Assembly (NCBI GenBank): GCA_035685165.1
Contig: DASRBI010000019.1
Location: 334,659 to 398,658, forward strand
Direction: 5' to 3'
Length of the DNA: 64,000 nucleotides
Source of the DNA: DATFDN01 sp035685165
GTDB lineage: Bacteria; Pseudomonadota; Alphaproteobacteria; Acetobacterales; Acetobacteraceae
Numbering within the stretch: the first letter of the stretch is position 1; each line of letters begins with the position of its first letter. The position numbers were made by a program, and so were the translations under genes. Below are positions 1-8,504 of this stretch, one piece after another. The notes beneath the pieces are model-generated. The model had not been told where the DNA came from, made no database searches, and saw only the letters and a program-made list of their open reading frames with translations.

Positions 1-71
1 GGAACGGGGAGGTGTCGGTGGTGCACGGGCGGGTCATGGAGGCGCTGCGCCGGGCCGCCGCTAGGTTTTGA
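1..71 (+). CDS. 3' end of an unidentified CDS (partial)
   Basis: One frame is open from the window edge and ends with TGA at 69-71, giving the tail ..NGEVSVVHGRVMEALRRAAARF. The other two forward frames give arginine/glycine-rich text or read on without a stop nearby. The composition looks like a genuine alpha-helical C-terminus. Too little is visible to assign a family. Confidence 0.5.
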   Translation, partial: NGEVSVVHGRVMEALRRAAARF

Positions 72-138
72 GACGCCGTCGGCTATAGGGAGGCGTGAGA
101 TTCGTGCCGCGAAGCGGAACAAGCGCACGACGGCTCGC

Positions 139-1107
139 CTAGCCGCTCCGCCCCCGAGCGCGGCGGGAAACGGGAAGCGGGGCGTTCGATGCTTGCGTCC
201 GTTGCGCGGTGCGGCCTGCGGCTTGGGCAATGCGGCGAAAGTTTTCGACCGTCGGGCGCTGCTCGTCGGTTCTTGTCGCCAGCGTGAGCGGCGCGCGCAG
301 CGGGGTAGGCGAGTTGATGCGCCGATAGCGCACGCCGGCCAGCCGGATTTCCTGCATCGACGCGGGCACCAGCGAAACGCCGACGCCGGCGGCGACCAGA
401 GTGAGGTTGGTCAGCATTCGTCCGACCTCGGCCGCGACCTTCGGCTCGAAGCCGGCGGCGCGGCAGGCGAGGATCAGGTCGGCATACATGCCGGGTGCCG
501 CGCGGCGGCGAACGAGGATGAACCGCTCCAAGGCAAGCTCTGCGAGTTTCACTGCGCCGGCGCCCTCCGCTAGAGGGTGCCCGCTCGGCAGCGCCAGCAC
601 CATCGGCTCCTCGTCCAGTTCGACGAAGGTAATCCCGAGCGGGCGGGCCACCACCGCGCGCAGCATTGCGCCGTGGACGGCGCCCGCTTCCAGCATTTCG
701 GTGAGGTCGGCGGCGTTGCCTTCCTGGATGGCGAGGCTGACCGCCGGGTAGCGGCGCACATAGGCGCCGAGGATGCGGGCCATCATCGGCTGCAGGATTG
801 CCGAGGTGGTGATGCCGAGGATCAATTCCCCGGTTTGTCCCGCCGCCGCCTCCACCGCGCGCGTCGCCGCACGCTCCGCGCTCGCGAGCACGGCGCGGGC
901 TTCGGCGAGGAACACGCGGCCCGCCTCGGTCAGCGCGACGCCGCGCGGCAGGCGGTGCAGCAATGTCACGCCGAGCTCGGCCTCCAACGCCCGGATTTGC
1001 TGACTGAGGGGTGGCTGCTGCAGGCCGAGCCGCGCGGCGGCACGGGTGATGTGGCCTTCCTCAGCGACCGCGACGAAGTAGCGGAGATGGCGGAGCTCCA
1101 TATGCAA
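139..1107 (-). CDS. LysR-family transcriptional regulator
   Basis: A 322-residue protein. The N-terminal winged helix-turn-helix is typical of LysR proteins (ELRHLRYFVAVAEEGHITRAAARLG, then QPPLSQQIRALEAELGVTLL, about residues 4-50). An effector-binding domain with the usual LysR-substrate pattern follows (LILGITTSAILQPMMARILG, about 95-300). A second in-frame start two codons in (MELRHLRYF, at 1101) is equally possible. The gene is divergent from the PEP-CTERM hydrolase at 1191, so it may control that gene or itself from the 80-bp shared spacer. The inducer cannot be deduced. The C-terminal 20 residues are Arg/Ser-rich and not conserved-looking. Confidence 0.9.
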   Translation of the reverse strand: MHMELRHLRYFVAVAEEGHITRAAARLGLQQPPLSQQIRALEAELGVTLLHRLPRGVALTEAGRVFLAEARAVLASAERAATRAVEAAAGQTGELILGITTSAILQPMMARILGAYVRRYPAVSLAIQEGNAADLTEMLEAGAVHGAMLRAVVARPLGITFVELDEEPMVLALPSGHPLAEGAGAVKLAELALERFILVRRRAAPGMYADLILACRAAGFEPKVAAEVGRMLTNLTLVAAGVGVSLVPASMQEIRLAGVRYRRINSPTPLRAPLTLATRTDEQRPTVENFRRIAQAAGRTAQRTQASNAPLPVSRRARGRSG

Positions 1108-1190
1108 AACCTATGAATGCGTGCGGTTCCGTATATTTGACATCTGCCGCACCTCTGTCACCGTGGCCCGCAACGACGAGGAGGAAACCG

Positions 1191-2474
1191 ATGCTGCTCC
1201 GCGCCATCCCGGTTGCCCTGGCGCTCGCCGCCGCCGCTGCCACGGGCGCGATGGCCAATCCGATCGAAATCCTGTTCCTCGGCAACAGCTTCACGCACGG
1301 ACGCTATGATCCGGTACGCAACTACAATGCCGGGTTCGGCGCCAACGACGTGCACGACCTGCTTTGCCCGACCGCAGCGACCTGCACCGAGCCGAGCGTG
1401 CAGGTCGATCCGGCGCTGAACCCGCCGCCCGGTGCCACGCTCGGCGCGCAACTGAATTATCTCAGCACGAACCCGAACGCGCAGTACAACGAGACCGGCC
1501 CGGAAGGCGGCATTCCCGGGATCTTCCTGCAATTCACGCGCGAGGCGGGGCTCGATTACGACGTGTCGATCCTCGCCGTCAGCAGTGCCTCGCTCACCGG
1601 CTACACCACGGGCACCTCCAAGGCTTATGCGCCGCAGATCGAAAGCGCCAAGTGGGATCATGTGGTGCTGCAGGACCAGAGCTTCGAGCCGCTACCGAAT
1701 CCGATTCAGGTGAATGGCCAGAGCGTGGCGACGCGCGGCAATTTCGCCAAGTTCGAGACCGGGGTGAACCAGATCGTGGCTGGCGTCGATGCGGCCGATG
1801 CAGCGGCAGGAAAGCCGAGCGCGGCGGTGACGCTTTACGAGACCCAGCCGCTCGCCTCCTATGCCTATACGTCGAACAACCCGAATCAGCCGATCTTCGG
1901 CAGCTCCACGAGCGCGCCCGGCGGGCCGAATGCGCCCTATGTCGGCGATCCCGATCCGCTCGGCGCGATGGCGGGCGATCTGCACAACGCCTACGAAAAG
2001 GCTGCCGCCGACGAAATGTCGGCCAATCCCGCCGGCAGCCGACTCGGCGTGGCGCTGGCGGGCGATGCCTGGATCACCGCGATGAACGAGGGGATCGCGC
2101 AGCGCGATCCCTATCTCCTGAACGAGCCGGCGGGACGGGTGGATCTTTGGGACAGCGATCCGCTCGATGCCTGCTGCACGACGCCGGTCGGTTATCATCA
2201 GAGCACGTACGGCGCCTATCTCAATGCGCTCGTGCTGTTTGACGAGATCACCGGTGTCAATCCGGAGACCCTGAACGGCGAATTCGTGCCGGGTGATCCC
2301 AATTCCGCCGCCGCCGCACTCGGGATTTCGCCCGAGATCGCCCGTGCGCTGGCGCGCGCCGCCTATCGGACGGTGCAGGCAGGCGGCCCGGTGCCCGAGC
2401 CCGCCTCGCTCGCTGTGCTCGGCGCGGCGTTGGCAGCCCTTGGTGCGCTGCGTCAGGTGGTTAAGCGGCGCTGA
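1191..2474 (+). CDS. Exported SGNH/GDSL-type hydrolase with PEP-CTERM anchor
   Basis: 427 residues from the ATG at 1191, which has a good ribosome site (GAGGAGGAAA) just upstream; an in-frame ATG at 1113 would add 26 residues before the signal peptide and is less likely. A Sec signal peptide (MLLRAIPVALALAAAAATGAMA) is followed at once by an SGNH block-I-like motif, LFLGNSFTHG, with putative nucleophile Ser33. The segment VVLQDQSFEPL resembles the DUF4886 branch, and GYHQSTYGAYLNAL supplies a candidate catalytic His336. The C-terminus VPEPASLAVLGAALAALGAL + QVVKRR is a PEP-CTERM signal: PEP motif, one membrane span, basic tail. Such proteins are processed by exosortase and usually belong to extracellular polysaccharide systems; no exosortase is in this window. 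The substrate is unknown, probably an ester or acetylated glycan. Confidence 0.8.
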   Translation: MLLRAIPVALALAAAAATGAMANPIEILFLGNSFTHGRYDPVRNYNAGFGANDVHDLLCPTAATCTEPSVQVDPALNPPPGATLGAQLNYLSTNPNAQYNETGPEGGIPGIFLQFTREAGLDYDVSILAVSSASLTGYTTGTSKAYAPQIESAKWDHVVLQDQSFEPLPNPIQVNGQSVATRGNFAKFETGVNQIVAGVDAADAAAGKPSAAVTLYETQPLASYAYTSNNPNQPIFGSSTSAPGGPNAPYVGDPDPLGAMAGDLHNAYEKAAADEMSANPAGSRLGVALAGDAWITAMNEGIAQRDPYLLNEPAGRVDLWDSDPLDACCTTPVGYHQSTYGAYLNALVLFDEITGVNPETLNGEFVPGDPNSAAAALGISPEIARALARAAYRTVQAGGPVPEPASLAVLGAALAALGALRQVVKRR

Positions 2475-2571
2475 GACGCCTCAGGCGTCCCAGGGTGACG
2501 AAACGCAACAAGGCGGGCGAGCGCGGATCGGACCATCACGCCACCCACAAGATCAAACACCGCCCGGCGAC

Positions 2572-2871
2572 CTACCTGGGAGGTGGGGCCGCCGTTACCG
2601 ACTGTCCGCTCTGGCTCGTGCCGAAACCATAAACCACGACGCTGCCGCCCGAACGCACCACCACGCTTCCCGGCGCGGGCGCGGGCAGCGGACCGTTGCT
2701 GTAAAACCCTTGCGCGTTCAGATTGCTGTTGGCACCCGCCGTGCCGCTCGGCGCGGTCGGCACGGGTGCCTCCGTCCATGTCGGCGGCAGCGGCGCCGCC
2801 GCCTGCGCAATCGCGTATGCGCCGAGGTGCAGGCCGCAAGCGGCCGCGCTCACCAGCAGCAGCGTACGCAT
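2572..2871 (-). CDS. Small exported Pro/Gly/Ser-rich protein
   Basis: 99 residues starting at MRTLLLVSAAACGLHLGAYA, a Sec signal peptide ending near AIAQA. The mature part is short and low-complexity, with Asn, Pro and Ser-rich stretches (TWTEAPVPTAPSGTAGANSN) and VVVRSGG/SVVVYGFGTSQSG. The start is supported by an AAAGGGGAAA ribosome site upstream. The frame stays open far upstream, including a GTG with its own GGAGGG site at 3072, but an internal signal peptide argues for the 2871 start. No family is recognised. A periplasmic or surface location is inferred from the signal peptide only. Confidence 0.6.
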   Translation of the reverse strand: MRTLLLVSAAACGLHLGAYAIAQAAAPLPPTWTEAPVPTAPSGTAGANSNLNAQGFYSNGPLPAPAPGSVVVRSGGSVVVYGFGTSQSGQSVTAAPPPR

Positions 2872-3176
2872 CCGATTTCCCCTTTCGACGGCTGTGCAAT
2901 GGGAGGTAGCCCGCTTACGCGCGGGGTCAAGAGAGGCTTCGGGTTGCGGCTCCTCTTGCTTCGCGATCCCCATCGGATCGCAGAGTCCGCCCGTGATCGC
3001 GATCGTGGCCGCGTCGATCGCCTCGTTCTCCAGGCCATGACCGATCAGGGCGGCGATCTCCTCCGGCTTCACCAGCCCTCCGGGTGACGCAAGCCATGAT
3101 GAGCTTGCGCCGCATCGACATAGCGAGACCCGAGGCAGCGTGCGCAGTCGGACATCGTCGCGTGACGTGGGGCGCG
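2872..3176. other. Spacer with a possible 67-codon leader ORF
   Basis: About 305 bases between the small exported protein and the toxin gene. On the minus strand a GTG at 3072 with a GGAGGG site would encode VKPEEIAALIGHGLENEAID.. and continue in frame into the signal peptide of the next gene. The first 40 residues look protein-like, so this may be the remnant of a gene fused by loss of its stop, or chance. Nothing else is recognised here. Confidence 0.25.
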
Positions 3177-3596
3177 TCAGGCTCCCCAAGGATCGATGAG
3201 CCGGACGCCGAGGTGCCGGAAATGCCGTGTGTTGCTCGTGGCAAGAGCGGCCTTCCGCGCCACCGCGATGCCGCCGATCATGGCGTCGCGGACATCCATC
3301 GGTCGCCCCGCTCGCCTCCCCTCGGCGGCGATCCGCCCGGCCGCGTCGGCGGCCGGATGATCGAGCGGCGCGATCCGGCCGGTGAAGAGCGTGCGCAGCA
3401 TCGTCGCGAATGACTGCTCCAACGCCCGCCGCCGCGTCCCTTCCGCGATGCAGGCCAATCCGAACCGTATCTCGTAAACCAGCACGGCGTTGAGCCAGAC
3501 ATTCCCGGGGTGTTGCGCGTTCAGCCAATCCTGCACCGCCGGGTCGGCGTCCGCGCGCATCAACGCAGACACCACATTGGTGTCGAGGATGATCAT
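3177..3596 (-). CDS. PIN-domain toxin (VapC/FitB type)
   Basis: 139 residues from the ATG at 3596, whose ATGA overlaps the antitoxin stop, indicating translational coupling. PIN-domain acidic residues are visible: Asp5 in MIILDTNVVSALM, Glu42 in VYEIRFGLA, and Asp101/Asp104 in PMDVRDAMIGGIA. The C-terminal ATSNTRHFRHLGVRLIDPW matches the usual LVTRNTxxF..l.v.NPW ending of FitB/VapC toxins. Family members are Mg2+-dependent ribonucleases that cut tRNA or other RNA until neutralised by the partner. The ORF can be extended upstream by ten codons, but that would run deeper into the antitoxin gene. Confidence 0.88.
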   Translation of the reverse strand: MIILDTNVVSALMRADADPAVQDWLNAQHPGNVWLNAVLVYEIRFGLACIAEGTRRRALEQSFATMLRTLFTGRIAPLDHPAADAAGRIAAEGRRAGRPMDVRDAMIGGIAVARKAALATSNTRHFRHLGVRLIDPWGA

Positions 3597-3853
3597 TCTT
3601 CGAGGTTCGGAATCCGCATCCCCCACTCGCCGCGCAACTCAAGGCTCGCTGCCTCTTCGGCGGTGAGGCCGGCATCCTTGAACAGGCCGGCGATTTCGGT
3701 CCCGAGACCCTTCGGTTTTTCCGGTTCGGCGGCAGCGGCTTCATAAAGGATGTTGCGAACGAAAGCCTCGAGACTGCTGCCGCGCTCGGAAGCGAGGCGG
3801 CGCAGGCGTGCCTTCGTGTCCTCGTCGATGCCGCGCACCAGGATCTGGCCCAT
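3593..3853 (-). CDS. Ribbon-helix-helix antitoxin (FitA/VapB type)
   Basis: 86 residues. The N-terminal MGQILVRGIDEDTKARLRRLAS followed by GSSLEAFVRNILYEA is the ribbon-helix-helix arrangement of FitA-like antitoxins (beta strand 2-8, helices about 10-38). The C-terminal third (LFKDAGLTAEEAASLELRGEW) would be the arm that wraps the PIN toxin. It is the promoter-proximal gene of the pair, as in most type II modules, and is expected to autorepress together with the toxin. A palindromic candidate operator lies at 3871-3884, directly upstream. Confidence 0.85.
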   Translation of the reverse strand: MGQILVRGIDEDTKARLRRLASERGSSLEAFVRNILYEAAAAEPEKPKGLGTEIAGLFKDAGLTAEEAASLELRGEWGMRIPNLEE

Positions 3854-3870
3854 TCGTCACCTTTGCGCGT

Positions 3871-3884
3871 TATCATGATATCAT
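3871..3884. promoter_or_regulatory. Candidate operator of the toxin-antitoxin pair
   Basis: Two overlapping perfect 10-bp palindromes (TATCATGATA and ATGATATCAT) lie 18 bases before the antitoxin start. FitA and VapB dimers bind such A/T-rich inverted repeats. The function is inferred from position and symmetry. Confidence 0.45.
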
Positions 3885-3909
3885 CCTGCCCCGGCCGCAA
3901 GCTCTTCTC

Positions 3910-3931
3910 GACATAAGGATATCCTTATGTC
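3910..3931. promoter_or_regulatory. 22-bp perfect palindrome, candidate SahR/ArsR operator
   Basis: The half-site GACATAAGGAT is followed immediately by its exact reverse complement, 12 bases before the start of the ArsR-methyltransferase gene. ArsR-family dimers bind palindromes of this size, and SahR, the ArsR-type regulator of the methionine/SAM cycle in Proteobacteria, is known to use an ATAAAGATATCTTTAT-like site, which this resembles closely. The local A+T-rich core stands out from the surrounding GC-rich DNA. It would control the regulator and metH together. Confidence 0.7.
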
Positions 3932-3943
3932 ATTGAGGGCCGC

Positions 3944-4906
3944 ATGGATGCCCTCCTCGCCGCGCTGCGGGCGGCTGCCGAACCGACGCGCATCAGGCTG
4001 TTGGCGCTCGCCGCCCGCGGGGCGTTCTGCGTCACCGAATTCACGGAAATCCTCGGCCAGTCCCAGCCGCGCCTATCGCGCCACCTGAAGCTGCTCTGCG
4101 AGGCGGGACTGCTGGAGCGGGTGCGGGAAGGTGCGAATGCGTGGTTCGCCGTGCCCGCCGGGCGCGCGGGCGCGCTGTCGCGGGAGCTGATCGCGCGCTT
4201 GCCTGAACACGATCCGGTGCTCGACGCCGACCGCCGCCTGGCGGCACGGGTGCTGGCCGAGCGGGCGCGCGCGGCCTCCGAGAGCTTCCGCCGCAAGGGG
4301 GCGGACTGGGACGAGATGCGGGCGCTCGACCTGCCGGCCGCGGCGGTGGAGACGGCGCTGCTCGGCCTGCTGCCGCAGGGCGGGATCGGCCGGCTGCTCG
4401 ATATCGGCACCGGCACCGGGCGCGTGCTCGAACTGCTCGGCCCGCGCGCGAGCGAGGCGGTGGGTATCGACGCAAGCACGGCGATGCTGGCGCTGGCGCG
4501 CGCCCGCCTCGCCCGTGCGGGGCTGCCGCATTGCGCGGTGCGGCAGGGCGACATGTACCGGCTCGCGTTCCCCGATGCGTCGTTCGACGCGGTAGTGCTG
4601 CAAATGGTGCTGCACCATGCCGAGGAGCCGGGCGACGTGCTGGCGGAGGCAGCGCGCGTGCTGCGGCCGGGTGGCGCGCTGGTGGTGGTCGATCTGCAAC
4701 GCCATGCGCGCGCCGACCTGATCGAGCGGCTGGCGCATCGTTGGCCCGGCTTCACCGACGCCGAGATGGCGCGGCTGTTGCGCGCGGTGGGCGTGCGGCC
4801 CGGCCAGCCAGTCGGCGTGCCGGGCGCGGGCGCTCTCGAGGTGCGTCTCTGGCCTGCCGCACGCATCGCCGCGGCGGCGCGGCAAATCCCAGCGCTCGTC
4901 ATGTAG
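3944..4906 (+). CDS. ArsR-type regulator fused to SAM-dependent methyltransferase (SahR-like)
   Basis: 320 residues in two domains. Residues about 1-75 are an ArsR winged helix (LLAALRAAAEPTRIRLLALA, SQPRLSRHLKLLCEAGLLER). Residues about 130-290 are a class I methyltransferase fold with the SAM/SAH-binding loop LLDIGTGTGR at 151-160, FDAVVLQMVLHHA and ARVLRPGGALVVVDL. There are no obvious metal-binding cysteines in the HTH part, so it is not a metal sensor. Fused regulators of this kind next to methionine-cycle genes sense S-adenosylhomocysteine. The gene is nine bases upstream of metH in the same direction and has a perfect palindrome in front, so it is probably an autoregulated repressor of the operon. 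Whether the methyltransferase domain is catalytic is unknown. Confidence 0.85.
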   Translation: MDALLAALRAAAEPTRIRLLALAARGAFCVTEFTEILGQSQPRLSRHLKLLCEAGLLERVREGANAWFAVPAGRAGALSRELIARLPEHDPVLDADRRLAARVLAERARAASESFRRKGADWDEMRALDLPAAAVETALLGLLPQGGIGRLLDIGTGTGRVLELLGPRASEAVGIDASTAMLALARARLARAGLPHCAVRQGDMYRLAFPDASFDAVVLQMVLHHAEEPGDVLAEAARVLRPGGALVVVDLQRHARADLIERLAHRWPGFTDAEMARLLRAVGVRPGQPVGVPGAGALEVRLWPAARIAAAARQIPALVM

Positions 4907-4915
4907 GAGCCTCCG

Positions 4916-7900
4916 ATGCCACGCCCCCACATCCTGGATGCGCTGCGCGCGCGCGTGCTGCTGGCCGACGGGGCGATGGGCACCCGCGCCCAGGCGCTGT
5001 CGCTCGATATCGAGCGCGACTACTGGGGCCACGAGAACTGCACCGACATTCTTACGCTGTCGCGCCCGGATCTCGTGCGCGAGATCCATCGCGGCTATTT
5101 CGCGGCCGGCGCTGATATGGTGGAAACCAACAGCTTCGGCGCCTCGCCGGTGACGCTCGGCGAATTCGGCATCGCCGACAAGGCGTTCGAGATCAACCAG
5201 CGCGCCGCCGAACTCGCGCGCGAGGCGGCCGAATGCTTCGCCGACGGGCGCGATCGCTTTGTGCTGGGCAGCCTCGGCCCGGGCACCAAGCTGCCGAGCC
5301 TTGGCGCCATTTCCTACGACGCACTGGAGACGGCGCTCGCGGTGCAGTGCCGCGGATTGATCGCGGGCGGGGTGGACGCGATCCTGATCGAGACCTGCCA
5401 GGACCCGTTGCAGATCAAGGCGGCGGTGAACGGCGCCAAGATCGCGCGCACCGAACTCGTGCGCGACGTGCCGGTGTTCGTCTCGGTGACGGTGGAAACC
5501 ACCGGCACCTTGCTCGTCGGCCCCGACATTGCCGCCGCTGCTGCCATCGTGCGCGCGCTCGATGTGCCGCTGATCGGGCTGAATTGCGCCACTGGGCCGC
5601 AGGAAATGGCCGAACATCTGCGTTTCCTGTCGCAGAACTGGCCGGGGCTTCTGTCGGTGCTGCCGAATGCCGGGCTGCCGGAACTGGTGGACGGACGCAC
5701 GCATTATCCGCTCGGCCCCGCCGAACTCGCGAGCTGGCTCGAACGCTTTGTCGCCGAGGACGGCGTGAATTTGATCGGCGGCTGCTGCGGCACCGACATT
5801 CCGCATATCCAGGCGCTCGATGCGATGCTGCGCAGGCGCGGCGAACCACGCCCGGCGCCGGTTGCGCGCAAGGCGGTGTGGGTGCCGTCGGTCGCTTCGC
5901 TCTATCAGGCGGTGCCGTTGCGCCAGGAGAATGCCTTCTTCGCCATCGGCGAACGCTGCAACGCCAACGGTTCGAAGAAATGGCGCGAGTTGCAGGAAAA
6001 GGGCGACTGGGACGGCTGCGTGGCGATGGGCCGCGAGCAGGCTGCCGAGGGCTCGCACGCGCTCGACGTGTGCACCGCGTTCGTCGGCCGCGACGAAACC
6101 GCCGAAATGAACGAGGTGATCCGCCGCTTCACCTCCGCGGTGAACGCGCCCCTGGTGATCGACAGCACCGAGACTCCGGTGATCGAGGCGGCGTTGAAGC
6201 TGCACGGCGGCAAGCCGATCATCAACTCGATCAATTTCGAGGACGGCGAGCGGCACGCCGCCGATCGCCTCGCGCTCGCGCGCCGGTTCGGCGCGGCGGT
6301 GATCGCGCTGACGATCGACGAGGAAGGGATGGCGAAGACGCCCGAGCGCAAGCTCGCGGTGGCGCGGCGGCTGGTGGATTTCGCCTGCACGAAGTTCGGG
6401 CTGCCGCAGTCCGATCTGCTGATCGATCCGCTCACCTTCACCATCGCCACCGGCAATGAGGACGACCGCAAGCTCGGCCTGTGGACCTTGGAGGGGATCA
6501 AGGCGATCCGCGAGGCATTCCCCGACATCCAGATCATCCTTGGGCTGTCCAACATCAGCTTCGGATTGAATCCTGCCGCGCGCGCCGTGCTCAATTCGGT
6601 CTTTCTCGATCATGCGGTGCGCGGCGGAATGACGGGCGCGATCGTGCACGCCTCCAAAATCCGCCCGCTGCACCAGATCGCCGCCGAGGAAGTGGCGGTC
6701 GCCGAGGATCTGATCTTCGACCGCCGCCGCGAGGGCTACGATCCGCTGCAACGGATGCTCGAATTGTTCGCCGACCGCAAGGCGGCGGAGGCGACGAAGC
6801 GCAAGCGCGCGGAGACCGCCGAGGAACGGCTGAAGGATCGCATCGTCGATGGTGACCGCAAGGGGCTGACCGAGGATCTAGACGAGGCGCTGAAAAACCT
6901 GCCGCCGCTCGACATCATCAACAACGTGCTGCTCGACGGCATGAAGGTGGTGGGCGATCTGTTCGGCGCCGGCAAGATGCAGCTTCCGTTCGTCCTCCAA
7001 AGTGCCGAGACGATGAAGGCTGCGGTCGCCTATTTGGAGCCGTTCATGGAGCGGGTGGAAGGGCAGGAGAAAGGCACGATCGTGCTGGCGACCGTGAAGG
7101 GCGACGTGCACGACATCGGCAAGAACCTGGTCGACATCATCCTCACCAACAACGGCTACCGGGTGGTCAATCTCGGCATCAAGGTGCCGCTCGCGGACAT
7201 GCTGGCCGCCGCCAAGGAGAACCGGGCGCACGCGATCGGCATGTCCGGGCTGCTCGTGAAATCGACCGTGGTAATGCGCGAGAATCTGGAGGAGATGACG
7301 CGCCAGGGTCTGGAAATCCCGGTGATGCTCGGCGGCGCAGCGCTGACACGGAGTTACGTGGAGGACGATTGCGTCCGCGCCTATGCCTGCGGGCGCGTGG
7401 CCTATGCGCGCGACGCGTTCGACGGCCTGCATCTGATGGACAAGGTGATGGGCAACGGCTTCGACGACTACCTCGCCGCCGTGCAGGCCAAGCGCGCGGG
7501 CAAGGCGCGCAACACAGCCCGCACCCTGGGGCAGGCGGATGCGCGGGCGTTCCGCCCTGTGGATGTGGGCGCGGTGCAGGCCCGGCGGCGGCGGATCACG
7601 CGGGGCGTGGAAACCCCACGTCCGCCCTTCTGGGGTGCGCGGGTCATCGAGGCGGCGCCCAAGGCGATCGTTCCGTTCATCAACGAACGCAGCCTCTATC
7701 AATTCCAGTGGGGATTTCGGAAACAGGGGCGCTCACTCGACGATTTCCTCGGCTGGGCGAAGCAGGAGCTGCGGCCGGTGATGAAGCGGATGCTGACCTT
7801 GTGTGAGGCGGAGAACATCCTGCGCCCGCGCGCCGCGTACGGCTACTGGAAGGCGGCAGGGCAGGGGAACGACCTTATCCTGTTTGCCGAGGACGGCGAA

Positions 7901-8401
7901 ACCGAAGTCGCGCGCTTCAGCCTGCCGCGCCAGCCGCGCGAGGACGGCGAATGCATCGCCGATTTCGTGCGCGACGTGGACGACGGCGAGCGCGATGTGA
8001 TTGCGCTGCAAGTCGTGACGGTCGGCCAGCAGGCCTCCGAGGTGGCGCGCGAATGGTTCTCCGATAACCGTTACCAGGATTATCTCTATCTGCACGGCCT
8101 GTCAGTGGAGATGGCCGAGGCGATGGCGGAATACGTGCACAAGCGCATCCGCGCCGAGCTGGGCTTCGCCGCCGAGGACGATCGCGAGATGGAGAAGATG
8201 CTGGCGCAAGGCTATCGCGGCTCGCGCTATTCGTTCGGCTATCCCGCCTGCCCGAAGCTCGAGGACCAGGTGCCGCTGCTGCGCTTGCTGGACGCGGAGC
8301 GGATCGGGGTGTCGCTGTCAGACGAGTTTCAGTTGCACCCGGAGCAATCGACGAGCGCGATCGTTATTTTGAACCCGCGGGCGAAATATTTCTCGGTGTG
8401 A
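4916..8401 (+). CDS. metH: Cobalamin-dependent methionine synthase
   Basis: 1161 residues, close to the 1227 of E. coli MetH. It transfers a methyl group from 5-methyltetrahydrofolate to homocysteine through cob(I)alamin. All modules are present in order: homocysteine domain (1-320; zinc ligands Cys224 in NCATGP and Cys290/Cys291 in GGCCGT), folate domain (about 335-600; FFAIGERCNANGSKKW), cap and B12 domain (about 640-870; DVHDIGKN with cobalt ligand His732, then the SGLLVKST segment), and the C-terminal SAM reactivation domain (RPRAAYGYW; SRYSFGYPACPKLEDQ; ending in NPRAKYFSV). It follows the regulator after nine bases with an AGGAG site, so the two form an operon. metF, which often travels with it in alphaproteobacteria, is not nearby. 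Confidence 0.97.
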   Translation: MPRPHILDALRARVLLADGAMGTRAQALSLDIERDYWGHENCTDILTLSRPDLVREIHRGYFAAGADMVETNSFGASPVTLGEFGIADKAFEINQRAAELAREAAECFADGRDRFVLGSLGPGTKLPSLGAISYDALETALAVQCRGLIAGGVDAILIETCQDPLQIKAAVNGAKIARTELVRDVPVFVSVTVETTGTLLVGPDIAAAAAIVRALDVPLIGLNCATGPQEMAEHLRFLSQNWPGLLSVLPNAGLPELVDGRTHYPLGPAELASWLERFVAEDGVNLIGGCCGTDIPHIQALDAMLRRRGEPRPAPVARKAVWVPSVASLYQAVPLRQENAFFAIGERCNANGSKKWRELQEKGDWDGCVAMGREQAAEGSHALDVCTAFVGRDETAEMNEVIRRFTSAVNAPLVIDSTETPVIEAALKLHGGKPIINSINFEDGERHAADRLALARRFGAAVIALTIDEEGMAKTPERKLAVARRLVDFACTKFGLPQSDLLIDPLTFTIATGNEDDRKLGLWTLEGIKAIREAFPDIQIILGLSNISFGLNPAARAVLNSVFLDHAVRGGMTGAIVHASKIRPLHQIAAEEVAVAEDLIFDRRREGYDPLQRMLELFADRKAAEATKRKRAETAEERLKDRIVDGDRKGLTEDLDEALKNLPPLDIINNVLLDGMKVVGDLFGAGKMQLPFVLQSAETMKAAVAYLEPFMERVEGQEKGTIVLATVKGDVHDIGKNLVDIILTNNGYRVVNLGIKVPLADMLAAAKENRAHAIGMSGLLVKSTVVMRENLEEMTRQGLEIPVMLGGAALTRSYVEDDCVRAYACGRVAYARDAFDGLHLMDKVMGNGFDDYLAAVQAKRAGKARNTARTLGQADARAFRPVDVGAVQARRRRITRGVETPRPPFWGARVIEAAPKAIVPFINERSLYQFQWGFRKQGRSLDDFLGWAKQELRPVMKRMLTLCEAENILRPRAAYGYWKAAGQGNDLILFAEDGETEVARFSLPRQPREDGECIADFVRDVDDGERDVIALQVVTVGQQASEVAREWFSDNRYQDYLYLHGLSVEMAEAMAEYVHKRIRAELGFAAEDDREMEKMLAQGYRGSRYSFGYPACPKLEDQVPLLRLLDAERIGVSLSDEFQLHPEQSTSAIVILNPRAKYFSV

Positions 8402-8460
8402 CTGGTGTCATTGCACGGCCCATACGAAGTATGAGCCGAAGTGATCCCCTGCGGGCGGGA

Positions 8461-8496
8461 GATTGCTTCGCTTCGCTGGCGCAGCTCGCAACGACT
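8461..8496. repeat. Partial copy of a dispersed palindromic element
   Basis: The segment GATTGCTTCGCTTCGC ... GCTCGCAACGAC matches one arm of the element found between rpoB and rpoC (GATTGCTTCGC...CTCGCAATGGCGAGG). It lies between the metH stop and the 3' end of the convergent lactonase-like gene. Confidence 0.5.
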
Positions 8497-8504
8497 TCAA
8501 CAGC

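Noticed and set aside
4073..6751. 892-codon open frame antisense to the ArsR fusion and metH
   Set aside because: It is His/Arg/Ala-rich, has no domain, and lies opposite two well-conserved genes. Long antisense frames are expected where G or C fills third positions.
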